A stretch of DNA of 64,000 bases from Neurospora intermedia (Eukaryota > Ascomycota > Sordariomycetes > Sordariales > Sordariaceae). Shown here piece after piece: positions 46,561 through 61,919 of this stretch (positions within the stretch are counted from its first letter, which is position 1; every line of letters begins with the position of its first letter). The stretch is from positions 1,984,001 to 2,048,000 of the forward strand of contig BTPP01000003.1 in assembly GCA_037102815.1 (NCBI GenBank), given 5' to 3'. A model generated the notes under the pieces. It was not told where the DNA came from, ran no database searches, and was given only the letters and a program-made list of their open reading frames with translations. Position numbers and translations under genes: made by a program.

Positions 46561-49500
46561 AAAGGATATTTAATATTTTAGGGTAATTTTAGGTTTAACC
46601 CGAATAAAATTTTTATTTAGTATAATACTATTTAAGAATTTTTAATTCCGTCTCTTAATAATAATTCTATAATTAATTTTATACTATCCGTCGGTGAATT
46701 AGTAGTTTTATATATCGTTAGACGGATATTTCTTAATATAATAATTAAAAGGTCTATTATTCGTTGCCGCCGGTCCGTATTTCGCTTTAAACCGGTTTAA
46801 CGCCGCCGTTTTTAAAAATTTATATAATAATTCCTAAATTAAGTTTTAATACCCTTTTTACTTTATTAAAACCTTTTTAATTACCCCTTTATATTTTTTT
46901 ATAATATTAGCGTACAAAATCTCTTTGATTTAGAATTCTAATTCTCTTTTAACCTTAATAGTAGACGGTTAATCGTTGGTAAGTTTTTAGCCTAGGAGGG
47001 GATTGATAGTAGCTTAGTAGAAAAGGTCGATATAAAAAATATTATAAATAGTTCGGGGAAGGCTAAAAAACTCTACTACGTACGGAGAGAGAACTTTAAA
47101 AACTATATATTTTGTATATAATTAATTAAACTTCTTCTTTGGGTAGTCTATTATATAATTTTTTAAATTAAATTAAACTTTATCCCTAACTTAGAAGCGT
47201 TCGGCCGGCTAGTAACGTTAATTAGCGAATTTCTCTTACTCTTAGGCAATTATAATTATAATTACTTAATATAAATCTATAATTTATTATAGCTTTTATA
47301 CGAACTAGTAGGCCCGCTTTTCAATAGAGAGAAGGGGAGCTCCTAAACGGGCTTCTTCCCCTACAACGGAAATTAAAAGCTCTATATCGAACCTATATAT
47401 AGTAAAAAAGGGAAATATTCCGATAGAGGTATTAATACGGCTATTAATAATTAATTAAGCTATAAGGTACTATTTATCCTAATTGTTTTATATATAGTTA
47501 ATTACCGTTCGGAAATATATATATATCTTTTAATTTATTTATTCGGGGCCGCCGTCAGTTTATAGGTAGTAAATTGTACTTAAAAGACGCTTAATATTAA
47601 AGAGTTTATAGAACTTCGCTTAGAACCGGCTAGTCTAGTTTGACCCTCGGTCGCTTATAATAGACCGTAGGAAGCTATAATAATATATAAAGTATTATAA
47701 AAAGCGTTTAGCGTATAATTCGGCTTCTATTAAAAGTATTAATTTTAATATTATACTCTTACTTAACTAATTTTTAATTACCTAGAAATAAATATTATTA
47801 TTAGCCTCCGGGAAATTTATAATGAAATTTATTTATATCTTTCTATTAAACTAATTTAGTACGGATAATAATTATATTAAGCCCTATTTTTATTCTCTTT
47901 ATACCTTCGTAGAATTATAAGTATAATAATTGTAAAGGAATTACTATATATAGGTATTTAGTAGCGGTTAGTAGAAGTACCGATTAAATACAATTATTGT
48001 ACCCTCGCGATTAGAATAATTAAAGATATATAAATTATAAATTACTTATATTAAAATAGTACGAAGTATATTAAACTATTGGGATTGGTCTATAAGGTTT
48101 ATAGCGTTAGATTTAGTATATACTAGAGCTCTTAGGATTTAGAGACGGCTTTAATAAAGGAAGCGGCTTCTAAAATTAATACTATAGTCTATAATTTAGA
48201 TTTTTAGTTTTAACGTTGGGTTAAAATATTTATCGTTATTTTAAATTATAATTTTAATTTATTAATAGAAATAATCTTTCGGCACTATTTAGTTCTAAAG
48301 CTATTATAAATCCGGATTTTCAAATATTTATATACCCTCCTACTTGGAGAGGATTACCCGGGATACTGAAATCCGAAGTAGCGAGTACTTCTTTAACGCA
48401 AAATTCAGAATTATTTATAAGTCGCGGGCTTTTTAATCCTCCTTTATTAGTATATTTTACTCCCTACGAGAAAATATATTAGGGACTACGCCCTCTTTCT
48501 CCAACCGGTATTTAATATTAAAATTAAAGCGGGATAAATATTTAATTTACTATATTTAATATTCCGAGAGCCGTTGTATTTTTATAAAATATTCGAAATT
48601 GTAGTAATTTATTAGGATAATAAAAGACTCGCAATTCTGTAGCTCTATTAACTATTATTCTAAATAGTTAATAATTATTAATATTTCCTTATTATAAATT
48701 AGGTAATTCCGTTTAGTAGCGTTAAACTTCTATAAATAATACCCTATAACTACGTACTTCCTAGTACCGTCAACCTCTTAGGAAATAATACCCCCGAATA
48801 TAAAGCTGCTATAGTCTATTTTGAAGAACGTCTTCTTATCCGGATTGAATTTAGTAAGAATCGGAGCCCGGGTAAATAGTATCTTTAATAATTAAAAGGC
48901 AGTTTCGTATTCTTTCGTCTATTTAAATATTATTCTTTTATTAATTAATATTATAAAGGGGGCTACGACCTTAGAGAATTAGGGTATAAATATTCTATAG
49001 TAATTAATAAATTTAAGGAAGTTATATATATTTTTCTAGGAGGTAGGAAATAGCTATTTAAAAATTGCTTTAACCTTCTTAAGGTTAGTTTGGATTCTAA
49101 CGCCGGTATAAATAATAAACCCGAAATATTTAACTTTTTTAACAGCGAATTCGCACTTATCCGGGTTAAAGTGTAGTCCGGTATTTAAGAGTTTCTATAG
49201 TATAAAACGGACTTTAGCTTTATAGTCCGCTTTAGAACCTAAGGTATAGATAAGGATATTATTTATATATATTATATAGAATTTATTTAAATATTCTTAT
49301 AGGATAAAATTAATATATTATTAAAATATCGCTAGAGCGCCTATTAGTTTAAAGGGGATAATTAATTACTTAAATAAATTATAATAAATTTTAAATATTA
49401 TTTTCTACTCCTCTTCTATAATTATATAAATCTTATAGAAGGCCTATATAATATTAATTTTAGTATACTATTTCGCTCCCTTTAAAATACGGAACGTTTC

Positions 49501-51969
49501 TTTAATAAATAGTAATAGATACCGGTCTGTTTAAATAATAGCGTTTAAAGTTCGGTAATTGTAATAGAAGCGGAGGCCGCCGTCCGGCTTCCGGATGAAT
49601 AATATAGGGGCGCCCGCTTTTGAATTATTTATTCTAATAAACCTTTTATTTAATAAATCCTTTAATGTTTTTTTTAGGATAAGAAGTTCTTTGTAAGTTA
49701 TATTATATAATAGGCTAAAAGGTAGGGGAAGCTCCTTATTATTGGGTCCTTTCTTAATTTTAATTTAATAGTCGATACTAGGGTAATAGGGATTCTATTT
49801 ATTAGCGTTCTCCTTTATTTATAATAGAAGGAAGTTATAATATACTGGGGGAATTATCTTTTCGGATTATTCTTTAGTATAGACCTTCTTTAGTTATAGT
49901 ACTTTCTCTATATCCTTTAAATTAATTGTATATATAGCTTCCTTAATTATTTTGCTATTGAACTCTTTTTGTAAGTAGTGAATATAGCCTACAAAAGTAG
50001 TAGCGAATATATAAGTAGCGGATTTAATATCCTTAATAAAGTCTGTATCTAATATTTATTCTCTTTTAATATATAGGACCTAATAGTCTATAATACCCAA
50101 ATATATCTTTTTTTCGTAAGGGACGGAGTATACTTTTATTATTTTCAATTATAATTTGTTTAAAATAATAGGAAACTTTAAAAGGGGAATAATATACGTA
50201 TATACTAAATATATATACCTATTAACCTTAATAAGGAAGTAAATAAACCTTTGAATAGTAGTTCCCTCTATAGTAGCGGAAATTCCCTTTATACGGCGAA
50301 GTTTAATAGAAATAATAGGAATATTAAGATTTTTAATAATTTTCTTACTAATTACGGTATAGTATTAGTAACCTTTGTTAATAAAGGCGTAGAATAAATT
50401 ACGGTCGTTAATAATAAATAGGATTAATATAAATTCTATTTCTATTTACGATTTAAATTTAAATTCTTCTACTTTACTTAGTACCTCTAAAGGCTCTAGG
50501 GTCCGATTTTACTTTGGAACTATTCTTTTCTTTACTTAAGGGCGGAATTTAATTCTTCGTCCTCTTCTAATAATAGAAGAATCTCTATAGTAGTAGTTTA
50601 AATACGGATATTATTATTCGGAGGAACTATTAGTAAATAGGGACAATTATTTATATAATAATTAAAAACTCTATAACGAAAGTATAAATTATTATCCTTA
50701 TACTTTTAATACTCTTTATTAGAAATTTATTTAGTACGTTTAAAGGAAGTAAACGAATTTAAACCGTCTTACCTTTAATTACTACGACCCTTAGTAAATG
50801 TACTAACGCGAATAGTTTTTATAATAGTATTACTATTAATATTTATAGTGTAGTTTTTAAATAAATTCGAAGGTAAAGTAGAAAACTACTAACGTTAGTT
50901 ATTAGGCTTTAGAATATTAGTGTAGGACGCGGGGAGGTAAAAGCCGTTACTTTAGGTAGAGTAACTTTATTAATTATAAAAGTATTTACGGTAGTCTTTT
51001 TTAAATTTAGATATATATTTATAACCGGTAGTATAGTACTATATTTGGGCTACGTACGTATAGTAATTATTTAAAAGGTTTATTAAAAAGAGCTTATTAT
51101 AGAACTTCTTATTAATTATATAATGGAAGTATATTAATTTAGATAGGCTCTCCCAATTATAACCGTCGGCTTTTAAAAATTTATTATTAAAAGTAGCGAG
51201 GAAGGTCGCAAATAATTTTCCGTCCTTCTAATAAAAGCGAGAAAGTTTATTAAAAGTAATATCCCTATTCTAATATAAACCGAAGATTATTTAGATTTAA
51301 TCGAGTAAAGCTATAGAGTCTTCTTCGCTACAAGTAATTTTACCGGTCTAAAACCCTTTAAACTATAATTGTTTATTGTTAGGGAGTATATTAAGAATTT
51401 TATATTACGTAGCGTTGTAATCGGTACGAAGCCCGGCTTTAATATTGGTATTGTACGTTTTAATAAATTTATTATAGTAAAAGAGGAATATATAAGGCTG
51501 CCTATCCTACTTAGGGAGTTTAAGAAGCTTTCTTCTATATAGGGTAGTACTATAACTATTATTTTAATTAATAGAGGTACTTAAAATGGGGATATTAAAG
51601 CCTACTATTCGGCTAGTTGAAATATCTGTAAATAGGAAGTTTAAACGCGGAGTAAGGATAGGATTAAGATTAAAACTAAAGAGAAAGGATTTAATATAAT
51701 TATAGAGAGAGGTATTATTGTTTAGTACTTTAATAAAACTCTTTATAAGGCTATCGTTAGGGGTACCGCCGCTAGTATTTTATTAATTACTATTTTAGGA
51801 ATTATAAAACTCCTCTATATTATTGAAGTTTATATTATTAAGTCCGACTATAGTAGTTAATAAATACTGTAATACTGCGCTATAAACTATTAGCCGTCTA
51901 TAATTTCTACTCTACTATTCTACTATTAAATTCTATTATATCCGCTAGTAAAAACGTAGTAAAACCTAA

Positions 51970-52227
51970 TATAAGGAGTATAGTATAATTAGTACAAATA
52001 TTAGCCTTAATTAATCGATAAGGTTCTACGAAGAAGAAAAGAGGGTAAAAGAGCGCCCTCTAGGCGGGCATAGCTAACTATCCTTTTCAAGGGACGTACG
52101 CACGTACGGGCCACTATAGTACCGCAGTAGTAAGTAACCTAATTAATCGCATTAGCTGCCGGCCGGTTGGGACTCGGACTGGCGAGAATGCCAGTTACTC
52201 CAGCCACGGGCAGCAAGCCCCATGACA
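51970..52227 (-). repeat. Gypsy 5' LTR
   Basis: 258-bp partner of the left LTR, followed by the second CTACC. Its right third retains much GC (CAGCCACGGGCAGCAAGCC), while the left LTR retains GC in its other third, so RIP hit the two copies unevenly. Confidence 0.9.
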
Positions 52228-52232
52228 CTACC

Positions 52233-54780
52233 GTTGTAGGATTGGAGTAATTTAGGCGTTATTAATTAGGATTAATACTTTACTCGTTTTACTTAAGAAT
52301 ACTAGGTATATTTATATTTTAGGAGGATATTAAAATCCTTTATTTATAATTGGATTAAAATAATTCGAAGTAATAATCGGCTATTAGGATCCTATATTAA
52401 ATAATTCGTTAATATATTATACAATAATTATATATACGAAATTCTCTATTATAGCGGCATTATAATATACTTTAATAATAAATATAATTTGTATAATGTA
52501 AAGAGCCTCCGTTGGGAATTAATATTTCTCCCTAAATATATCGATTTATTTTTATCTTTCGCAAAGTTTAATACCTCTTCCGTTTTGTAGGGGGATTAAC
52601 TATATAATATTGCGGATTTATACAATATACAATAGATTACATTAGTTATTAAATAGTATATTAACGACCTATTTAAATATATATTTAAATTATATTCGCT
52701 TCTTACAAATTTAATATAATATACCTATACCTATAAAAAAACGTAGGGACTACAAGTTCGTTACAACAATTATATTTCGCTTATAATATATATAATTGTA
52801 ACTATTATTATATATATTATCGCCCCTAGCAAATCCAATTTCTTTTTGTAAATTTTAGGTTTATATTTATATACTAACGGCGTTGCTAGGCGTATCCAAA
52901 ATACCTTATCTACTTTTAATATTTATATATCTTATACTAGGACTATAATAATAATTAAAACTCTTATAGATTCTATAATAGTAAGTGCCGTCGATTATTT
53001 ATTTTATAATTTATATTAACGCTTCTAGGCCAACTTTAAACGTATCGTTTTTAATCCTACTTTTATTATTATATATAATAATTATAATTATTTAAATATA
53101 ATTTAGGGCTTAAATATTGGCCGATAGGATATAATACGCAACCTTACAACCTGCCTACTAATAAATAATTTTAATATTTAAGGCCCGTTCCAACCCGATT
53201 AATTTTAGCCTACTATTCCCTTCCAACTATATTAGGTTATTTTAGCTCTTATATAAATATTACAATTATTTTACCCTACCGTATATTGTTTAGTTATAGA
53301 GAAATTAAAATCCCTCTTTCCGTTTATTAACAAATAGAATTCTCTTCCTACCTATTACTTCCCTAGGGTTAAATAATATTATATACTTAAAAGCTATATT
53401 CTTTAAACGTCCGTTATTAATAAGAATAAGGGTAAATTCGCCGGTATCTACCGTTTGTACAATAAATTATTTTTCGACCTACTTAATATAAATTAGGGGC
53501 AATTTAACAATAGGCTTTTCCTTATTTATAGTAACTAGAAGATAATATTATATATTCGTAAAATTATATTAATATAATTAGAGGTATAGAGTATTTACAA
53601 TTGTAAGTAGTAGATAATCTCTATCTTTATATTCTTCTATATTAAAATGAATTTCGTTAATTTAATTTTTCGGTACTTTTGGCCTCTTATAGAATAGGAT
53701 ACTTACGGCCTTAGGAGGGCTAAAAAGGTAAAATAATTTAAAATTAAATTCTACTATAGATTAAAATTCCTTTATAATATATTTTATTCTAGAATTCTTA
53801 CTTTTTTAATATAGAATCTCGTTAATAATAGGTTCCTAGATCCTACTACGCTTGGTCGGGATAGTATCAGTACTACTATTGCAGTTACCTTTTAAATTAA
53901 TAGAACTACCTATTTATTTATATAGCTCAATTATATTTATAACGAAGTTTTTACTTTATAGGGATATACCGGTAAATACCCGGGGGATAGTAATAATTAT
54001 ATCAATATATATTTCTATAGCGTTTATTAATACTTATATATTATTCGATTATTAATTATTCTTACTCGTATTATTTAGCTTAATAACTATAGAATATTCC
54101 AATAGATTATTAATTACCTACTATTCTTCTTCTATAATAGAAAGGGTATTAATTACGGGTTTGAAATACTATATTTCTTATAGCTCCTTCAACTCGAAAT
54201 TACTAACCTAGAACTATCCGAAGCTATTCTAAAGTTTAAATTAGTACGATATATTATAATTAATAGCTAGTAGAAAGAAATTAATTTAACGATAGAGTAT
54301 ATTAATTATTCGTTTGCCCTAAATATTAAATATTATAAGAATTCGACGTATAATATTAAATTAACTTTTATAAAACTATTGGCTATCGGACTTCTTATTA
54401 TAATTATTCGTAGGGGGGTTGAATTAGAATTCGGGCGACCTAGCGGCAATAGATATACTAATCCATCAACCGATATCGATATTATTAATTATATATATAC
54501 GATATATAGAAATAGGTTTATATTATAACGCTATAGTCCCTTAGACCCGAATAATTTTAATATACTAAATTTATAGTATAACGGTTTATTTAAATTATTT
54601 TCGGGTACCCTCTAGCAATTTAATTCTAAGGAGGTTCGGCTAAAAAAGGGGGAAGATTACGAGTATTTTAATCTATTTAATTACGAAGATAACGACCTAA
54701 TTGTTATTAATAGCCAGAGTAATAGAGTATTCGAAATACTCGATTTAGGGGACGAAAGCAATAGCGGGCTAATTTAAATA
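52233..54780 (+). pseudogene. Decayed coding block resembling fungal DUF6589 proteins
   Basis: Long plus-strand protein-like runs between stops. Near 53,150-53,600 the order of motifs (LTT-LL-N near 53,140; IYRLYNKLFFDLLNI near 53,440; a YS-Q-I segment near 53,530) and a later IAIRRGVELEFGR-like segment near 54,410 recall DUF6589, a family of unknown function common in fungal repeats. It ends in an acidic tail (DLGDESNSGLI, then a stop at ~54,775). The family call is from memory and moderate at best. Confidence 0.4.
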
Positions 54781-56189
54781 ATAATTATATTAAATTCTAT
54801 TAGGATTAGAATCTTATAGTAATCTACTTAGTTAGTAGCCTACAATATAAGGTTTCTATACGGCTCTGCTAGTAGCCGTCCTAGAAATATATAATAACCT
54901 TCGCTCTAATTAGAATTAATAGGTAAAGTCGTACAATAGGTCCTATATTTTATAATATTTGTATACTACTAACCGTCGATTTAATTACTATTTAAAATAT
55001 TATTTATATACTATACGGATAATTACTATACCCCGTCGTATATAATTAACCCTACAACCTATAGGCTATATCCGAACTATTAGGATTTTTAAATCGGTAG
55101 CCTACCTATAACTTTCATTCTAATTCAAATTAAAACTATACTATAAATAGCTATTATAGTTACTATTTAATTAAACTTCTTAAATTGTCCTCTCCTAGCC
55201 TTCGTTCTAATTAGAATTTATTTTTCCCGGCCGGTAAATCCTCTAATTAAATACTATTTTATATAGTAAATAAATATAGTAAGTATGCTAATTAACTATA
55301 TAATATATAGTTTATATTTTAATTAAGTTAGTATATTTACCTACTCCCTTTCGCTTTTTACTTTTCCTCCTCCCTCCTTCTCCTTTTCTCCTCCTCTCCT
55401 TCTTTCCTTCTATAATTTATTAATAAATTTTAATTAGAATAAAGGCAATTAAATTTAATAATAGATTTATTATTATTAGAGTAAAATTGGTTAATTGGCA
55501 ATCCTTTATAAGTAGAAGCGTAGGAATCGCTAATATTACTAGTATAGGGAAGGGACGAACTACGGGCCGAACTAGGCTTAAAACTACGTCTATAGATAGT
55601 AGAAATAACTTTAACAATTTTGTTATTGAAAATACGAACCCGCTAATACTATATATAATTATTGAATTAACTAACTTTAGTCTTTTATAAGCCTTATTAT
55701 ACTCTAACTTAAGTTAGTATAAAAATAAGAAGAAATATAGTAGTAATATTATTAAAATTGGAGGCTCTATTTTAGTCCGAAATTACTACCTACCCACCGC
55801 CGGGTACTACAATTTAAATTATATACGTACTATTTTGCCTAACTTCCTAACCTAATTATTAGATATTAGGTTCGACGTTATTAATTAAGAACCTAGGCCT
55901 TTTTAAAGGTATATTAACTTTAGTACTACGTAGGTTAAAAGTATACGAATCCCCGGCTAATAATTTATATATCGGTAGAATATCGAATTAAAATATAATA
56001 AGGGGGATACAGTTTTCCTCTTAGGGTATTTTAGTGCTATAGTACTTAATTAATATTATAATTATAATTATAAGTTTTTTTAATACTTCCTTTCATTTTT
56101 ATTAGAGTAGAAGATTATACTATTATTAGAGTAGAATTAATTATATATATTAAGGTTCCCGATTCTAATTAGAGTAAAACTAATTAATA

Positions 56190-59100
56190 AAATCGTTACC
56201 CGTTATATACGTTTATCCTTATACTTATTATATAGGCCCTTAGATATATTATTACTAATTATTTTATAGTAGCCGATTAGTTCGGGCTATTAACCTATTT
56301 TAAGAGGTTGTATCCCTATTAGAGTTGGAAGGGTATTAAATTTACCGATATACTTATTATATAGAAGAAGTATATCGATTCGCTCCGCAATTCCTTTTAA
56401 TATACTTATATAATACGTACTATTAAGAGGGCCGAACTATCCTCCCTTCCGTTTTACGCTATAGCCGTCCGGTATAGAAATTTAATATTACTTAATATAA
56501 TAAACGAGAAAAAATTGAACGAGATTATACTTTTCGAATTAATTTACGCGATTTTCTTTATTACGTTCCGTTATTATACAATACGTCCGCAATACTAAGG
56601 CCCGCTATACTACTTAAAATATATTAAAGAGGATAGTATCGTTTTATATAATAATTACTATACTAATAATTAAATACGAATCTTTTAAATATTTATATAC
56701 TTTAACGCGCGTTAATATAGTAATATTATACTAGGTTCGATACGTATTATTACTAAGGAAGATATTTTAGGGCTATATATCTTCCCTATTAATAAGGAGA
56801 CCTCTTTAATAAAGTAGGACGGTAAATTCCTATATAATATTCAATCCTTATAGGCCCTTTAACTAACTAATATTATTTGCGAGGATTATTGTAGATTAAT
56901 TGCGGTAGATAATTATAAGTTAATTAAAGAAGAATTATAAAGGTTCGACCGTTTAGATCCAATAGTAGTAAAGATATATATTTGTAATACATTCTTTATT
57001 ACAAATAATATATACTCTAAGATTATATTTAGTATTAAGTTAAATCGCTATAATACTAAGGATTTTATTATAATTAGTATTTATTTCAGTAAAGATTTAG
57101 CGCTACGCCTCGATATACGTATATTATTTACTTATATTAAAAACCTTAAGATTTAATAGTAATTAGCTTGTATAATACTTCCGTTTCGGGATATTGAACG
57201 GTTTCTACTATTCTATTATAATAAAAATACACTTACTTACGTAGATTATTTAACCACTGTAAATAATATAGTCGACCGATTTATTTAATATATTTAAATA
57301 CTTAATAATATTTAGGAGGTTACTTAGAAGAAAGTTAAGAATAATATTATAATTAGAATAGCTATTAAGGATTTAATAGAATAGAAGTACCCGTTAGTAA
57401 AGAAATTTATAGATTTTAATCTCGTTTTCGGGGGTACCTATATTTTTAAGCGTAAAATTGCCGAACTAGCGCTAGAAGAATTTCTTAAATTATTTAATTA
57501 TAAAATTTATACGGATTAGTATAATTAAACGGATTGGAAAATTAACGGGATTAATTTACAATACCTACTCCTTTATTAAATTATAAATAAATCTAAATCG
57601 GTATATTTTTCCTCTTCGTTCTAACTAAAATTAATTCTATTTATTCTAGCTAAAGTAAAATTTAGTTTACGTTTTTTGTACTTTAATTAAAACGAGATTA
57701 AAGATTGGCTAATATAGTATAAATATATATACTATTTATTATATATTCTACTCGCCCCTACGAGGGGCTATATTAATAAGTGAGGTAAATACTAGTAAAA
57801 CGTTTATTTATAATATAATATTCCTTATAGAGTATTATTATCTTTAAGAATTAGAATGTAAATAGTAGCCTTTCAATACATATCCGAACGTTATTATTAT
57901 ACCGTCTAAATTAATCCCCTAAATATTCGCTAAATTTAATAATACTTTTAATAATTTAATATTTTGGGTTTGGTTCAATATTATTAATAATATACTTAAA
58001 AACGACCCGCGTAGAGCAAAGATATTTATATAGGACTATTTTAATTATTTAATAAAGTAGTAGGCCGAATAGAAGTATTCTACTAAAACTACTAAAAACG
58101 TTATTATATACTTGTACTCTACTATTATTATACGTTAGGGTAAGAATAAATCTAAGATTAACGGGCCTTTAAAACCTAGCGAACTTCCTTATACCTATAA
58201 TAGGATTATTAGGCGGAAATTCGGATAGTATACTATAAACCCGTTTAAAAATAGTACGTAGGATAGTATATACAAAGATAAAAATATAGCGAATATATAT
58301 ACAATTATTAAGGACGAGGAGTTTGAAGAGCCTAGCCGGTAAATCTTCTACTATAATTAGAGCAAAAGGCGCGGATATTAATATATTACTTTTAAGAAGG
58401 ATAAAAGGCTATAAAAGTTAGAACTCTAAATAATAATAGTAAAGGATCCGATATTTTAAGCCTTTATTTTGGACGAAGTTTAGTTCGTTCGAAATTATAA
58501 TTCGTTAATATAATAGGCAATATAAATTATCCTTACTATAAATAAATTAATTTATTTTACAACGCCTATATTAAATTATATTACTAATATCCGGGCCTTT
58601 ACTACTATACTCTAGGAGGGGGTAGGTTTATTTAAAGTCTTTACCCTACTTAAGGGTTAGTATAACGTATTAGAATTCTTCCATTTTAGAAATAAGGGTT
58701 CGTATAATTAGGACGACCCCTTGTATATTATCGACCCCGCAACGCCCAATACTACGCATACCTAATTATATAAAATTAGTAAAGAGTAGGGTTATTAATA
58801 GTAGGTTCTATACCCTAGTATATAAGACGCGATTACCGACGATAGTAAAACCGTCTATTAGACTATAATAGAAATCCTTTAAAAGAACTATATTATTATT
58901 ATAAATAGGAATATAACTATACCGCTACACTTTTCTAATAAAGCAATAATATACCTTTCCTCCGATATCCTTCTAATACTAATCTACTAAATTAAATTTG
59001 GGTACTACCGTCGACGGAATAAAATCGTCCGAATTACGGATAATTTTTTGAAAAATATATTTATAAATTTACTAGAATATAAAGTTGAGGACCTAATAAT

Positions 59101-59560
59101 ACTCCGTACTACCGAAGAAGAGTATTAAATTTTATTTAATTTTACTTTTATCCGCCTATTATAATTTCTATTGTATAATGTTTATATATAAACGCTTATA
59201 TTCGAGGATAATACTATTGGGCGTTAAATTATAATATAAGGATCCTATTTATTGGAGGGTATTTAGGCTATAGAATAGTAGAAAGGCAATTAGAAAATAC
59301 GTACCCGGATCTTTAATAATATTTTACGTAGTAAAAAAAAAGTAATATTAAGGGTTAATACTATTAATAAATTAATTTAACTCAATTTTAATAGTAGGCT
59401 ATCCTATATATTTACCTATTTTACTATTGATACGTATTTTATACTACTAAATAATAGGGTCAATATAGTATATTAGGCACTCGGAAAATTACCCTTATTT
59501 ATATAGATTATTAAAAAATACGCTAAATTATATAATAGCCGGAAAAGGGTACTAATAATT
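56190..59560 (+). pseudogene. Two adjacent decayed coding blocks of element Z, unidentified
   Basis: Block 1 (~56,190-57,540) has runs such as AELSSLPFYAIAVRYRNL near 56,430 and VKKFIDFNLVFGGTYIFK near 57,400. Block 2 (~57,880-59,560) has KFNNTFNNLIFWVWF near 57,950 and DEEFEEPSR near 58,320. Breaks in both are mainly TAA/TAG created by C-to-T change. No domain is recognised, and I cannot tell whether they were one gene with an intron or two. Confidence 0.35.
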
Positions 59561-61919
59561 GCAAATTTATTTTAGATATAAATATAAATACAATTAATTT
59601 TTTACTTTCGCTCTAATTAGAAATTAGATTTACCGACTTTAATTAAAGCGAAATTTATCCGGGTATTTATTAATTAGTATAAAACATTCTATATTATTCT
59701 ACAGAAAGTCGGTTTATAAATAGAAATAATTTACTTTAATTAAACGTAGGTTAAATATAGCCGTATTATTACTACTTAGAACTAATTATATATAAACTTC
59801 GACGTTCTTATATTCAATTCTAACGTATATATAGCTAGATTAAATTTTTATATTACGTACTACGTAGGTATTAGGTTCGGCTATATATAGAATTAGAATA
59901 CAATTCTATAGTATATAGGGCGTTTTTATAGGATCGGCTAGAAGGAAAACGTTTAATAGTACCTACCTACCGTATACAATACTATTTATAATTAAATAGA
60001 AGAACGTATTCTCCGTAAAATATATCCTACTCTAATACCGGCTCTAATTAGAGCGAAAGCTAACGTTTATATAATAGATTTATAAATTTATCGCAAATTT
60101 AAGCTTAGAAATAATAAGTATCCTATTTAAGGCCGGAGATAACTTTAGGACTTTATTCAAATATAAAACCGCTAAATATATTTTATTATATTATTTTAAC
60201 CGGTATATGTAAGTAGTAGAACTACCTATTAGTATAGCTAATTTTAATTTAGAGAGGGCCTTTCGTATTAGAGAATTTTACTTTCTCTTAGTCGAGGCGG
60301 TTATAATTAATTTCAAAGCAAAGTATAATATCGATTAGGCTATCCTAAATAAAAACCTTATATTAACCGGCCCTTTCTTTATTAATCGGTCCGGTCTATT
60401 ACCCTTAGTAAACTATATTCTCTAAATTACGTACAACATTCTATACAATATTAATATAAATAGGAAAAAAGTAATAATCGATTAATTTTCTAAATACTTA
60501 ATTAAAGATTCGAAGGTTAAGGAGGCACTATAAATTAAGAAGGTATAAGAATTTATTAATATTTATAAATAGTATATTACTATTATAAAAGGGAGGGATA
60601 GTATAACGATTGATAAATTAGAAGAGAAATTTAATAATTTCCGGAAGAATTATTACTAAAATAGTAGCGCTAGAATACTATAAACCCAAAAGGAAAAGCG
60701 AATTGCGCGGAGTAAAATATTAATAGATTTTAGGGACGACGAATCTAATTTAAACTATAATTTAACTAATACGCCGTTATATAGACGTAGATTAAAATAA
60801 AAGCGTACTAATATTAGTAATAGGTAAATTTTAATTTTATAATATACCCTTTTTATTTTAATTAAAGCGACCCTATTTATTCTAACTATAGCGAAACCCG
60901 GCGGAGTAAAATTTAATATTTATTAATATTTTATAAACGTAGAGCAAAATATCCCTATACCGAGGCTTAGTCTAAGAATAGCGCCCCCTTTACCTTATTA
61001 AAACAATTACATAAATAATCTCCTTCTATAGTACCGGCGGCTAATACTTTAAATAACGCTATTATAAATAATATTAATTCCTTTATTAATTCCCTTAATA
61101 ATAGTATAGCGTTTTAATATATCGATTCCTACAATCTACTCACCGATTTTAATTATATTTAAATTAGAGACAATAATTTATCCGCCTTAATTAAATATAT
61201 TTTAAATATAATTATTAAAGAGATATTTAAAGAGATTACTTAGTAGGCGCTCTATTGCCTTATAGTTATTAAGGTAATAACCGACTAATATAAGAATAAC
61301 CTTATAGTATTATTTATAGTTATAATATAGAGGTTCTATATTTCCGTATTTATATTGTATTAATAGTACTTTAATAAGGCTACTATTAACTTTATAGCCC
61401 TTTTAGGTTAGAGGCCTCCTTTTATATCCTTAAAATATATATAAAGCTTTCTAACTACATAGGAAATTATTATAAAGGACGCTACTAAATTGCCCGGGGT
61501 TACTATAAATTAGGAGTAACTAAAGAAATTAAATTTACAATTAGAGTTCTATCTACTACGGATCAGCCTTAAACAAATTAACTATATAATATTAGTAGGT
61601 TACCTCTACAATTTACTAACTAGTAATTAGACAATTCTTAACGATATAGATTTATAAGAATTAATTTTAGTATAGAACAATATAATACCTAATAATAATA
61701 TTAATTTCAATAAGTAAATCTAATCTTAATAATATATCCCTTTCGTTTTAATTATAGTAAAAAGAGCTTTTTCGCTATAATTAGAGCAAAGAGAAGCTAA
61801 CTCTTATACATTCTAATTAAAGCGAAATTTAATACAAATTAATATATATTAAGTTTATAATTAATTATATAAATATAAGCAACTTTATCGCTCAATTTAC
61901 TATAACCTAACTTAATATT

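Larger units (their letters stand above)
44766..52227 (-). mobile_element. Ty3/Gypsy LTR retrotransposon fossil
   Basis: Broken, RIP-saturated copy with both LTRs (44,766-45,023 and 51,970-52,227, 258 bp each) and a CTACC target duplication at 44,761-44,765 and 52,228-52,232. Read on the minus strand the LTRs begin TGTCATGG and end CTTATA. Parts in order on the minus strand: gag at about 51,900-50,650 with a zinc-knuckle remnant near 50,650-50,690, then protease/reverse transcriptase (RT around 49,700-49,000; FNPDKCEF is recognisable), RNase H, and integrase toward ~46,800. It has very many breaks. The LTRs differ mainly by C/T and G/A, so age cannot be read from divergence. It is younger than element Z, which it interrupts. 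Confidence 0.85.
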
